A stretch of 64,000 nucleotides of DNA from the NCBI RefSeq assembly GCF_030867145.1, contig NC_134439.1, positions 6,361,379 through 6,425,378 of the forward strand, given 5' to 3'. A program made the position numbers and the translations under genes. Source of the DNA: Opisthocomus hoazin. Taxonomy: Eukaryota > Chordata > Aves > Opisthocomiformes > Opisthocomidae. Within the stretch, counting starts at the first letter, position 1. The number at the start of each line of letters is the position of its first letter. Shown here piece by piece: positions 47,401 through 59,400 of this stretch. The notes under the pieces were generated by a model. That model saw only the letters and a program-made list of their open reading frames with translations, had not been told where the DNA came from and searched no databases.

Positions 47401-50400
47401 AAAGATGAGGAGCTATTGGAGAGAGCCCAGCGGAGGGCTACGAGGATGGTGAGGGTACTGGAGCATCTCTCCTGTGAGGAGAGGCTGAGGGAGCTGGGCT
47501 TGTTGAGCCTGGAGAAGAGAAGGCTGCGAGGGGACCTTAGAAATGCCTCTACATATCTGCAGGGTGGGGGTCAGGAGGACGGGGCCAGACTCTTTCCAGT
47601 GGTGCCCAGCGACAGGACAAGGGGCAACAGGCACAAACTGAAGCAGAGGAAGCTCCAGCTGCACCCGAGGAAGAACTTCTTCCCTCTGAGGGTGACGGAG
47701 CCCTGGCCCAGGCTGCCCAGGGAGGCTGTGGAGTCTCCTTCTCTGGAGATATTCCAGCCCCGCCTGGCCGCGGTGCTGTGCAGCCTGCTCTGGGTGACCC
47801 TGCTTGGGCAGGGGGTTGGGCTGGGTGACCCACAGAGGGCCCTGCCAACCCCTGCCATGCTGGGATTCTGTGACCCCCAGGTGGGGACGTTGCTGATGTG
47901 TCCATGGGATGGTGACATCCTGGGGATGGTGGTGGCCCTGTGCTCCCACTGCTGAGCGAGGGCACCCGGCGGGTGCCACAGCCCCGGGGGGTGGTTTCGG
48001 GGGTGACCCCCCCCTCCCTGACACCCATCGCCCCACAGAACTCCATGAACCTGCCCCCGGACAAGATGAAGCTGCTCAACCAGTACGACAACGAGAAGAA
48101 GTGGGAGCTCATCTGCGACCAGGTGAGGTCCGGGCGTCACTGCGTCCCCGGTGCCGTCCCTGTCCCCAGGTGCCACTCGTGGTGTGGGCATCAGCTGGGC
48201 ACGTGCCAAGTGCCGACAGCCACCGCCGTTAGCGAGACAGCGCCTCATTAACCTGATTAAACACTGACGCAGCGCGGGGGTGGGGACGGGGACGCGGTGG
48301 CTGCCGCGGGGACGGTGGCACGTCCCCGTGCCGTGGGCGGGTGGCCCGCTTTCAGCCACTCTCTGGGGCTCGTAGGAGCGTTTCCAGGTGAAGAACCCAC
48401 CGTCCGCCTACATCCAGAAGCTCAAGAGCTACTTGGAGACGGGCGGCGTGAGCAGGAAGGTGAGGGGTCCCCTTGTCCCCTTGTCCCCATCCCGGGTTGG
48501 GGCAGGGACGGTGCCAACGGCTCTCCCCGTCCCCAGTTCAAGAGGCGAGTGCAGGAGTCGACGCAGGTGCTCCGGGAGCTGGAGATTTCCTTGAGGACCA
48601 ACTACATCGGGTGAGGATGGGGGTGTCCCCGTTGTCACCCAGCCGCTGCTGCTGTCCCCGGCGTGGCTGGGACAGGGATGGGCATGGTGGTGGCTTCTGG
48701 CTGTGGGGGTGGCAGTGGGGTGCAGAGGCTGGTGGCCTTGTCCTGCCCCTCTGGGGTGGCTCTGATAGGGGGACGGGGGTGCTGAATGACCCAAACCCTG
48801 TTTTGGCTCTCGGGTGCACCCGGGGTGCCAGCATGGACCCTGGTCCCCACCCCAGGTGCCCGGACCCCTTGCAGTGTGGTGGGTGCTGAGCCCGGGTAGT
48901 CCCACTGCCCGGGGCTGGGTGGTCCTGTCGTGGTGGCAGTGGTGGCTTTGGTGGCTTTGGTGGCAGCAGAGCCCTAGGGCAGTGTCCCCTGGGCGTCAGG
49001 AGTGGGGGTCACCGTGGCACCCACCTGCCTCGGAGAGGTGCCAGCTCATGGTGCCACCTCGTGTCCCCAGCATGGGGACCTCTGGACAGGGGGTCTGCTG
49101 GGGGTCTGGGGAGGGGAGGAGAAGGGAGGATGAGGGGGGCTGGCAGAGCCCGCTGACCCCCTGCACCCCTCCAGCTGGGTCCAGGAGTTCCTCAACGAGG
49201 AGAACAAGGGCCTGGACGTGCTGCTGGAGTATCTCGCCTTCGCCCAGTGCTCCGTTGCGTACGTCCCCACCCGTCCCCGTTCCCCAAGGCCGGGGTCCCC
49301 CCGGGGCCCAGAGGGGCTGGGGGGGAGGTCCCGGGGGCTGCTCTTCCCTCTCATCAGAGTGATGGAGCATCGGGGTGATGGACCATGGGAGTGATGGACC
49401 ATAGGAGTGATGGACCAGGGGAGTGATGGACCATGGGGGTGATGGACCAGGGGAGTGATGGACCATGGGGGTGATGGACCATGGGAGTGATGGACCGTGG
49501 GAGTGATGGACCATGGGGGTGATGGACCATGGGGGTGATGGAGCATGGGAGTGATGGAGCATTGGGGTGATGGACCATCAGAGTGATGGACCATCAGAGT
49601 GATGGAGCTCAGGATGCTGAGGGTGGAGCAGAGCATCCTCAGCACCTCCATGCCGATGTCCCCAGCCCTGGGGGGGTTCCCGCTCGTGTCGGGTTGCCAC
49701 ATCTCACCCGTCACCGTGTCCCCGCGGGCCGCCAGGTACGACATGGAGAACGCCGAGAACGGCAGCCCGGGCTCCGAGAAGGGCAAGGTCCTGGAGCGGT
49801 CGGTGGAGGACCTGAGCAAAAGCAACTCCTCGTCGCCCACCCAGGGCTCCTCCAAAGCGCGGCACCTCACCGTCAGGTAACGCGTCCCCCGCGTCCCCGC
49901 GCCCTGTCCCCAGCTCTCCGCCTCGCTGCACCCCCGGCCGCGCCGTGCTGGGAGAGGGGCTCAGCGGGGAGACGCAGGCCTGCTCCGAAAAAATGGGGTC
50001 CCCGGCGTTGGTTTGGGGGGGAACACAGAGCCCCAAAGTCCCTGTGGTGCGCGCAAGGGCTGAGCCCTGCGGGGAGCTGGGCTGGATCGGTCCCCCAGCC
50101 CCGCGCCGCGACCCGTGTGGGGGGCTCGGGGTAAGACCCACGAGCAAGCCAAAATTGGAGGTGGCTGAGATTTTTTGGGGGGAGCAAATCGCACCCCAGC
50201 CCTGGTTTAAAACCAGAATTGGGCCTGTGTCCCCCCCCCCGTAGCCAGTGCCGGGGGCTCTCGCTTGCCGCTGCTGGCCCCCGCAGCCCCCTCTAACCCC
50301 GCTCTTCTCTCGCACGCTGCCGGGGACGCGCTGACGGTAGGTGACGGGTGACGGGGCGCTGGGGGACGGGGACGCCCATCGGGACCCCGCTGCTGGTCAC

Positions 50401-53400
50401 CGGCATTGGGGACGGTGCCTGGGTGGGGAGGGGGGGTCCCAGGGGCCACCCCACCGCCGTCACGCCGGGAGCCGTAATGTGGCATCTTGGGGACCATGGG
50501 GGTCCCTTGATGGCAGCTCCAGATGAGCCAGTGTCCCCTCCCCAGCCCCAGGACCAGGTCAGGAGTGAGGTGGCACCCGCAGGGGGTCCCGGCCCGCGTC
50601 CCCCACCCGTGTCCCCCAGCCCGGGCGTCCCAGGGGCGACACGGGAGCCCCGTTTCTCCCTCCTGTCCTGCAGGCTCTAACGCTCCTCCAGCTGCTGCCT
50701 CTCGAACCAGTACATCCACACCCTCCTCCGCCACGTCCACCCCAGCGTCCCCCCGCCCAGCGACGGGGACAGTGCCCCCCGGTCACCCGGCAGCTCCTGC
50801 CCGCCCCGGTGAGCCTCCGAGACCACCCTCCACCCCCCACCCCCACCCCAGGGCTTGTAGAAGGGCACGGATGTGGGGGTCTCGCCGGTGGGGACGTGGC
50901 CGCTTGGGTTCCTTGGTGTCACCCCAACCTGTCCCCGCTGCCACCCGCCCATGCGCTGCCCCCTCCCCGCTTGCGCTGCGCCCGCCGGCCGCCCCCCCCA
51001 GCCCCCGCTCAGCCGCCGTCTCGCCCGCCCAGGCTGAACCCCTCGCACAGCAGGAAGGCGCTGAGGAACTCCCGCCTCGTCAGCCAGAAGGACGACGTCC
51101 ACGTCTGCATCATGTGTCTGCGCGCCATCATGAACTACCAGGTGGGAGAGGGTGACGTCCTTGGGTGACCCGCCTTGGGGGGGGGTCCCCAAATGTCTCC
51201 AGCCCCTGCGGTGCCGTCATTGAGGGCAGGGTTTGGGGTGGGACCCGTTCTCCATCCCTTTGCTCGGAGATGTCCTCACTCAAGCTCATCTCTTGATGGT
51301 TTGGGGATGTGATGGTCATGGGGACATGGCACGGGGACGGCCCAAGGTCCCGGAGCGTCCCTGGGGACAGGAGGACACACAGAATCACAGAATGATCGGG
51401 GTTGGCAGGGCCCTCTGTGGGTCACCCAGCCCAACCCCCTGCCCAAGCAGGGTCACCCAGAGCAGGCTGCACAGCACCGCGGCCAGGCGGGGCTGGAATA
51501 TCTCCAGAGAAGGAGACTCCACAGCCTCCCTGGGCAGCCTGGGCCAGGGCTCCGGCACCCTCAGAGGGAAGAAGTTCTTCCTCGGGTTCAGCTGGAGCTT
51601 CCTCTGCTTCAGTTTGTGCCCGTTGCCCCTTGTCCTGTCGCTGGGCACCACTGGAAAGAGTCTGGCCCCGTCCTCCTGACCCCCACCCTGCAGATATTTA
51701 GAGGCATTTCTAAGGTCCCCTCTCAGCCTTCTCTTCTCCAGGCTGAACAAGCCCAGCTCCCTCAGCCTCTCCTTGTAGGAGAGATGCTCCAGTCCCCTCC
51801 TCATCCTCGTAGCCCTCCGCTGGGCTCTCTCCAGTAGCTCCTCATCTTTCTTGAACTGGGGAGCCCAGCACTGGACAGGGTACTCCAGATGGGGTCTCAC
51901 TAGGGCACGACCCCAGTAACGCTCCTTTGCCCCCCAAGTCTGGCTTCAGCCTGGTGATGAACCACCCAGCCTGCGTCAACGAGATCACCCTGAGCCTCAA
52001 CAACAAGAACGCCAGGTAGGACGCGTCCCCTGTCCCCGTCACCTCTCCCCCCAGCCCCTCACCCAGCCTGTGGCCCCGACCCCGCACACCCCGTGTCTCT
52101 GCAGGACCAAGGCGTTGGTGCTGGAGCTGCTGGCCGCTGTCTGCCTGGTCCGAGGTGGCCACGACATCATCCTGGCCGCCTTTGACAACTTCAAGGAGGT
52201 GGGTCCCCAGCAGAGACTCGCGGTCCCCACGCGGGCGGTTGCGCTCCGTCTGGGTTTGTGCCTCAGTTTCCCTATGTGTGGCAGAGCCTTGCGTCATCGG
52301 GGCATCCTCCATCCTAAAAATTCCACCCCGTGACACGCCTGGGGACGCTCCAGCTGTTGGACTTGATGTCCCCATGCCAGCGCATGTCCCCAGGGCCGTG
52401 TCCCAGGTGGACAGGGCACCAGGCAGCGCCCGGCAGGGTTGGGATGGCCTCACCGTTGGGTGCCTCTGCCCTGCCACCCCGCTGGGTGCCCACCCTGGCC
52501 ATGTCCCTCCTGGCCCTCAGCCCTCTGCTCCCACCCCAGGTCTGCGGGGAGAAGAACCGCTTCGAGAAGCTGATGGAGTATTTCCGAAACGAGGACACCA
52601 ACATCGACTTCATGGTGAGTGGCTGGTGGGGCTGGTGCTCCTCTGTCCCCAGGGCATCATGTCCCCAAGGGCTGCTGAGCCATCATCGTGTCCCCAAACC
52701 ATCATGTCCCCAAGGGCTGCTGAGCCACCATCACGTCCCCAAACCATCATGTCCCCAAACCATCATGTCCCCAAGGGCTGTTGAGCCACCATGCTGTCCC
52801 CAAACCATCATGTCCCCAAGGGCTGCTGAGCCACCAAGCTGTCCCCAGGGCATTGTGTCCCCAAGGGCTACTGAGCCACCATCATGTCCCCAAATCATTG
52901 TGCCCCAAGGGCTGCTGAGCCACCATCACGTCCCCAAACCATCATGTCCCCAAATCATCACGTCCCCAAGGGCTGCTGAGCCACCATCGTGTCCCCAAAC
53001 CATTGTGCCCCAAGGGCTGCTGAGCCACCATCACGTCCCCAAACCATCATGTCCCCAAACCATCACGTCCCCAAGGGCTGCTGAGCCACCATCGTGTCCC
53101 CAAACCATCGTGTCCCCAAGGGCTGCTGAGACACCAAGCTGTCCCCAGGGCATTGTGTCCCCAAACCATTGTTCCCCAAGGGCTGCTGAGCCACCATCAT
53201 GTTGCCAAACCATCATGTCCCCAAACCATCGTGTCCCCAATGGCTGCTGAGCCACCATCGTGTCCCCAGGGCTGCTGAGCCACCAAGTTGTCCTCAGGGC
53301 ATCGTGTCCCCAAGGGCTCCTGAGCTGCTGGTCCTTTCCCAGGTCCCCATGTCCCCAGAGCTGTGAAACCACCATGCATTCCCCAGGGCCACCATGCCGC

Positions 53401-56400
53401 TGAGGGCCACCCCTCCACTGCGCAGTCCCCGGGGCAGCGTGTCCCCGAGGACGGCAGGACCCCGGTGCGGTGCCGGTGGCCGCGCTGAGCCGGTGCCCGC
53501 CCCGCAGGTGGCCTGCATGCAGTTCATCAACATCGTGGTGCACTCGGTGGAGAACATGAACTTCCGCGTCTTCCTGCAGTACGAGTTCACCCACCTGGGG
53601 CTGGACCACTACCTGGAGGTGGGTGATCCCTGGCGCCGGGGGTGGGGGGTGCTGGGGGGGTGCCCCCGGCCGTGACGGTGCCACCGGCTGTCCCCTGGCA
53701 GAGCCTCCGCCTCACCGAGAGCGACAAGCTGCAGGTGCAGATCCAAGCCTACCTGGACAACGTCTTCGACGTGGGGGCCATGCTGGAGGACTCGGAGACC
53801 AAGACGGCCGTGCTGGAGCACATGGAGGAGCTGCAGGAGCACGTCAGCCAGGTGGGCCGCGGGCGCGTGGGCAGGAGCTGCTGACGCAAAGCCCCGAGGG
53901 AGGGACGGTGACGGGGCTGAGCGACGTCGCCTCGTCCCCCTCAGCTGACGGAGAAGCTGCAGGATGCGGAGAACGACTCCATGGCCAAGATAGCGGAGCT
54001 GGAGAAGCAGCTGAGCCAGGCGCGGCGGGAGCTGGAGGCGCTGCGGGTGAGCACCCGTGGGTGCCGCGGTGCTGGAGGACGGGATGGGTGCCTGGGTGGA
54101 GGAAGGGATGGGTGCCTGGGGGACTGGGGCTGCGTGGGGGACACCAGTGACGCGCCGGGGCTTGTCACCGCCGCAGGAGCAGCTGAGCCCACCGCGGCCG
54201 CCCAGCCCGCCGGCCCCGCAGCCGCAGGAGTGCTACCGGCGGGCGCTGGAGCGGCGGCTGGCGGAGCTGGAGGAGAAGGGGTTGGTGCAGATCCTGCGTG
54301 GGCCCGACGGAGACGTCGCCATCGAAATTGTCCCCGTCGTCATAGAAACCCCAGCAGCCCCCGTCGTTACCGGAGAGGCCACCACCGGCACTGCCACCAG
54401 CCCCGGCACAGGTACCATGGGTGCGGGGGGATGGCGGCAGCCCACGGTGTCCCCTTCCCGGTGGGGACACCCAGCAGAGAGGAGGGGTAGCAGCGTGTCT
54501 CCGGGCGCGGGGATGTGCCCAGGGATGCAGGGTCACTCGGTGGCAGAGAGACACGGGGATGTGCCCAGGGATGCAGAGCCACTCGGTGGCAGAGGGGCAC
54601 AGGGATGTGCCCAGGGACACAGAGCCACTCGGTGGCAGAGAGACACGGGGATGTGCCCAGGGATGCAGAGCCACTCGGTGGCAGAGGGGCACGGGGATGT
54701 GCCCAGGGACACAGAGCCACTCGGTGGCAGAGGGGCACAGGGATGTGCCCAGGGATGCAGAGCCACTCGGTGGCAGAGGGGCACGGGGATGTGCCCAGGG
54801 ACACAGAGCCACTCGGTGGCAGAGGGGCACAGGGATGTGCCCAGGGATGCAGAGTCACTCGGTGGCAGAGGGGCACAGGGATGTGCCCAGGGACGCAGGG
54901 TCACTCGGTGGCAGAGGGGCCGCGGCGGTGGCACCGTGCCCTGCTGTGTCACCGTCTCACCCACGTATTCTTTCCGTTGCAGATGCTCCGGCGCTGGCTC
55001 CATCTCCCCCCCCAGCACCCGCCACCCCCCCGGCTCCCCCCCCTCCGCCCCCCCCTCCACTGCCAGGGGCTGAGCCCGGCCCCCTGCTGCCCCCCTCACC
55101 CCCGCTGCCCGCAGGCACCAGTCCCCCCCCAGCCCCTCCGCTCCCGGGTGCCCAAGTGCCACCACCCCCACCCCCACCGCCCCCGGGGGGGCTGGAGGGC
55201 CCCGTCCCCCCACCCCCACCCCCCCCACCCCTCGGCGGGCAGCCCCCACCCGCGCCGGGTGCCCCCCCTGCCGCCGGCGGTTCAGGTGAGTGTGGCCCAG
55301 GGGTGGGGGGAGATCCCCTGGGCAAGGGCTGGGGGCACCCCAGGCTGGGGTTGGGGCCCCTCGTTGGGACCCCCCCACCCTGTGACGGGTGCCCCCTCCC
55401 CATCACCCCGCAGTGAAGGTGAAGAAGCCGATCCAGACCAAGTTTCGCATGCCCGTCTTCAACTGGGTGGCACTGAAGCCGAGCCAGATCGATGGCACCG
55501 TCTTCAACGAGCTCAACGACGAGAAGGTGCTGCAGGTGAGGACCCGGGGGGGCTGGGCGCAGGGTGCTTGGCTGGGCCGGTGCCCCAGTCCACGCCGTGC
55601 CCGCGCTGAGGTTGTCCCCGTGCCCACCTTGCCCCCGTCCATGGTGTCACGTGGGAGCTGGAGGTCGGAGCAGCTCCTTGGCGTCATGGAGAGGGACAAC
55701 ATGAGATCGGCCATCCATCTCCTGTCACCCTGTCCTTGTCCCCTTGCTCCGTCCTCATCCTCATGTCCTGTTCATGTCTTCTTCCTCATCCCCATCCTCT
55801 GGTCCCCTCATTCCCTCCTTACCCCTTCCCTGTCCCCTTGCCCTGTCCCTGTCCTTGTCCGCTCACTCATGCCTCCCATTTGACCTCGTCCCCTTGCTCC
55901 ATCCTCATCCTCTCACTCCTCTCCCCCTTGTCCCAGTCCTCCGGCCCCATCCTCGTCCCAGATGTCCTGCGTCACCTCCCCGCTGTGCCCTCAGCCCTGT
56001 CTCCCCGCAGGAGCTGGACATGAGTGACTTTGAGGAGCAGTTCAAGACCAAGGCGCAGGGCCCTGGCTTGGACATCAGCGCCCTCAAGGTGAAGGCCACG
56101 CAGAAGACTCCCAGCAAGGTCACACTCATGGAGTCCAACCGAGCCAAGAACCTGGCCATCACCCTCCGCAAGGGCGGCCGCAGCGTCCAGGACATCTGCA
56201 CAGCCATCGAGACGTGAGTGTCCCTTCCTTGATGGGAGAAGGTTGGGAGAAGGTCGAGTGCAAGCCCAGCTACACCGAGGGGTCAGGGTCGGATGGGGTT
56301 TGCTGGGGTTGGAGAAGTGATGGCACCGCGGACAGAGAGACAGAGGGATGCAGGGACCAGAGACGGAGATGGGAGGGGATGCAGGGACCAGCTGTGGGGA

Positions 56401-59400
56401 TGGAGGGAAGATGGGAACCAGCGTGGGCGATGGGGGGCTGAGGGACCTGCCGCAGGGTCTGACTGCGCTGGGGGTTTCCCACCGCCCGCAGGTACGACCA
56501 GCAAGCCCTGAGCCTCGACTTTCTGGAGCTGCTGCTGCGCTTCCTGCCCACCGAGTACGAGCGGACGCTCATCGGGAAGTTCGAGCGGGAGCAGAAGCCG
56601 CCGGAGGAGCTGTCGGACGAGGACCAGTTCATGATCCGCTTCAGCAAGATCCCGCGCCTGGCCGAGCGCATGAACGTCATGATCTTCCTGGGCAACTTCA
56701 GCGACACGGCCCAGCTGCTCATGCCGGTGGGTGCTGGGGGGGTGGGGGGCTGCGAGGGGGTGGCATCCTGCGGCGAGGCTGACACGCTTCTCCTCCCACC
56801 CGCAGCAACTCAACGCCATCATCGCCGCCTCCATGTCCCTCAAGTCCTCCAGCAAACTGCGCGACATCCTGGAGGTGCGGTGGCGGGGGGACGTGGGGCT
56901 GGGACGGGTGCACGCGGGGTGCTGCCAGGCTGTGTGCCCGCACCGTCCCCGCCCCGGGCTGTGTCCCCAAGCCGCTGTGTCCCCGCAGATCGTCCTGGCC
57001 TTCGGGAACTACATGAACAGCAGCAAGCGCGGGGCAGCCTACGGCTTCCGGCTGCAGAGCCTGGATGCGGTAGGGTCGGCTGCGCGGCGTGCTGGCACAT
57101 GGGGACACTGGCACTGCCCGGGGACCACCCTCGGGGCTGGGGGGACACGGGGACCAGCTGTAGGGCTGGAGAGGCATGGGGAGCAGTTATCGGGGTGGAG
57201 ATACGCAAGAACCAGCCGTGGGGTTGGAAGGATGCAGAGACCAGACATGGCGAGATGGAGGGATGCAAGGATCAGCCGTGGGGACAGAGGGACGCAGGGA
57301 CCAGTGTGGGGACAGAGGGATGCAGGAACCTGCTGTGGGGATGGAGGGATGCAGGGACCAGCCGTGGGGATGGAGGGATGCAGGAACCCTCTGTGGGGAT
57401 GGAGGGATGCAGGGACCCTCGGTGGGGATGGAGGGATGCAGGGACCCTCAGTGGGGATGAAGGGATGCAGGGACCAACCATGGGGATGGAGGGATGCAGG
57501 GACCCTCGGTGGGGACAGAGGGATGCAGGGACCAGCCATGGGGACAGAGGAATGCAGGGATCCTCTGTGGGGACAGAGGGATGCAGGGACCCTCAGTGGG
57601 GACAGAGGGATGCAGGGACCAGCCATGGGAATGGAGGGATGCAGGGACCCTCAGTGGGGACAGAGGGATGCAGGGACCCTCGGTGGGGATGAAGGCCACC
57701 AGAGCCTGCTGTGAGCAGGGGTGAGGTGGGGCGGTGGGCTGCGGGTCGGGGCTGATGCTGCTCTCTCCCAGCTCCTGGAGATGAAGTCGACGGACCGCAA
57801 GCAAACGCTGCTGCACTACCTGGTGCGGGTGATCATGGAGAAGTACCCCGAGCTGACCGGCTTCCACACCGAGCTGCACTTCCTCGACAAGGCGGGCACA
57901 GGTAGCGCCCATGGGCACCACGCTGGGGGGTCGTGGTGGGCTGCAGCCCCGGCGGGGGGGTCTCCGAGCCTGCCCTGACCCCGGCGCTGCTCGCCCTGCC
58001 CGCAGTCTCCCTGGACAGCGTGCTGCAGGACGTGCGGAGCCTGCAGCAGGGCATGGAGCTGACCCGCAAGGAGTTCATGCGGCAGGACGACAGCCTGGTG
58101 CTCAAGGACTTCCTCAAGGTCAACTTGGAGGTGATGGAGAAGCTGCAGGCTGACAGCAAAACCGCCAAGGTGGGTGCTGGGGGGAGTGGGGCAGGATCGG
58201 GACCCCCCCGTTCCTACGTGGGGACACCCCGGGCTGCCCTCTGCTCACACCTCTGCCCCGTGGGAGAGGCTCCGGGTGCGATGTGGCTCCCGCTGCAGAG
58301 CTGGGGGGGGACACGGAGGGGGATGGCAAGGTGGGAGAGGCTGGGAGGAGGCGGTGGGTGATGGGGTGCCGCTGCCTGGCCCCAGCCCCCTGCATTGGGG
58401 TGTCTCTGCCCGCAGGAGGCCTACGAGTCGGCCGTGGAGTATTTCGGGGAGAACCCCAAAACCAGTCCCCCCACCACCTTCTTCCCCATGTTCATGCGCT
58501 TCATCAGAGCCTACAAGGTAGGAGGGGACAGGGGGTGCCCTGTTCCTGGGGGTTGCGAGGGGATTTGCGGTTGGGGGGGGGGGGGTCTGACCCCATTTTG
58601 GGGTAACCAGCAAAAGCCACACGTGAGGCTGGGGGCTCGCGGGGCAGAGAGACCCCGGGGCTGGGTGCTGCCCTTCGGAGATGCTGGAGGGGTTGGGGCG
58701 AGCCGGGAGCTGCCGAGGGGAGGAAGGGGGGGGGCTGTGCTCCGCAGCAGGACCCCCCCCCCGTCTCAGCACCCTGTCCCTGCGCCCCTCCCAAGAAAGC
58801 AGAGCAGGACATCGAGCTGTGGAAGAAACAAGAGGCTGCGGCCAAAGAGGCAGAATCCGGCCCCCCTGGCAGCGAGGACCGGCCTGAGGTGAAGGTCCCC
58901 CATGTGTCCCCCTGTCCTGGTGGGGAAGGGCCAAGCAGGTCCAGGGGGGGGGAGCCAGGGGGGCAAACTGCTCACCCCGCGCTGTCCCCAATGGCAGCTG
59001 CCCATCCAGAAGGCCAGGCGGCAGCAGATGGACATGATCGCCGAGCTGAAGAAGAAGCAGATGGTGAAGGAGCCGCTCATCTATGAAGGAAAAGACGGGG
59101 CCATCGAGGACATTATTTCAGGTGAGAGATTGTTTCAGGTGAGCGGCCGGGCGTCCCCCCCCTGCAGCAGACCCAGCGCTCCGTGCCACGGGGAGACCCT
59201 CGGTGATGGGGGGGCTGCAGGGGGTTGTCACAGCCAGGAGCCGGAGTGCCACCAGGCCCCATGGTGGGGACCAAACCCACCCGTAGCACCTTCCCATCCC
59301 ACCCAGCAACGCCGCCGAGCGCTCTCTGCCCTGTCTCATAGCTCCTCTTCCTCTTCTGCTTCTTCTTCTTCCTCCTCCCTCCTCCTCCTCCTCGCTGTCT

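Noticed and set aside
54165-54876. Minus-strand frames coding a [13 protein letters not shown]-type repeat
   Set aside because: The open frame follows from the 46-bp repeat in FMNL1 intron 14, in antisense to the gene.
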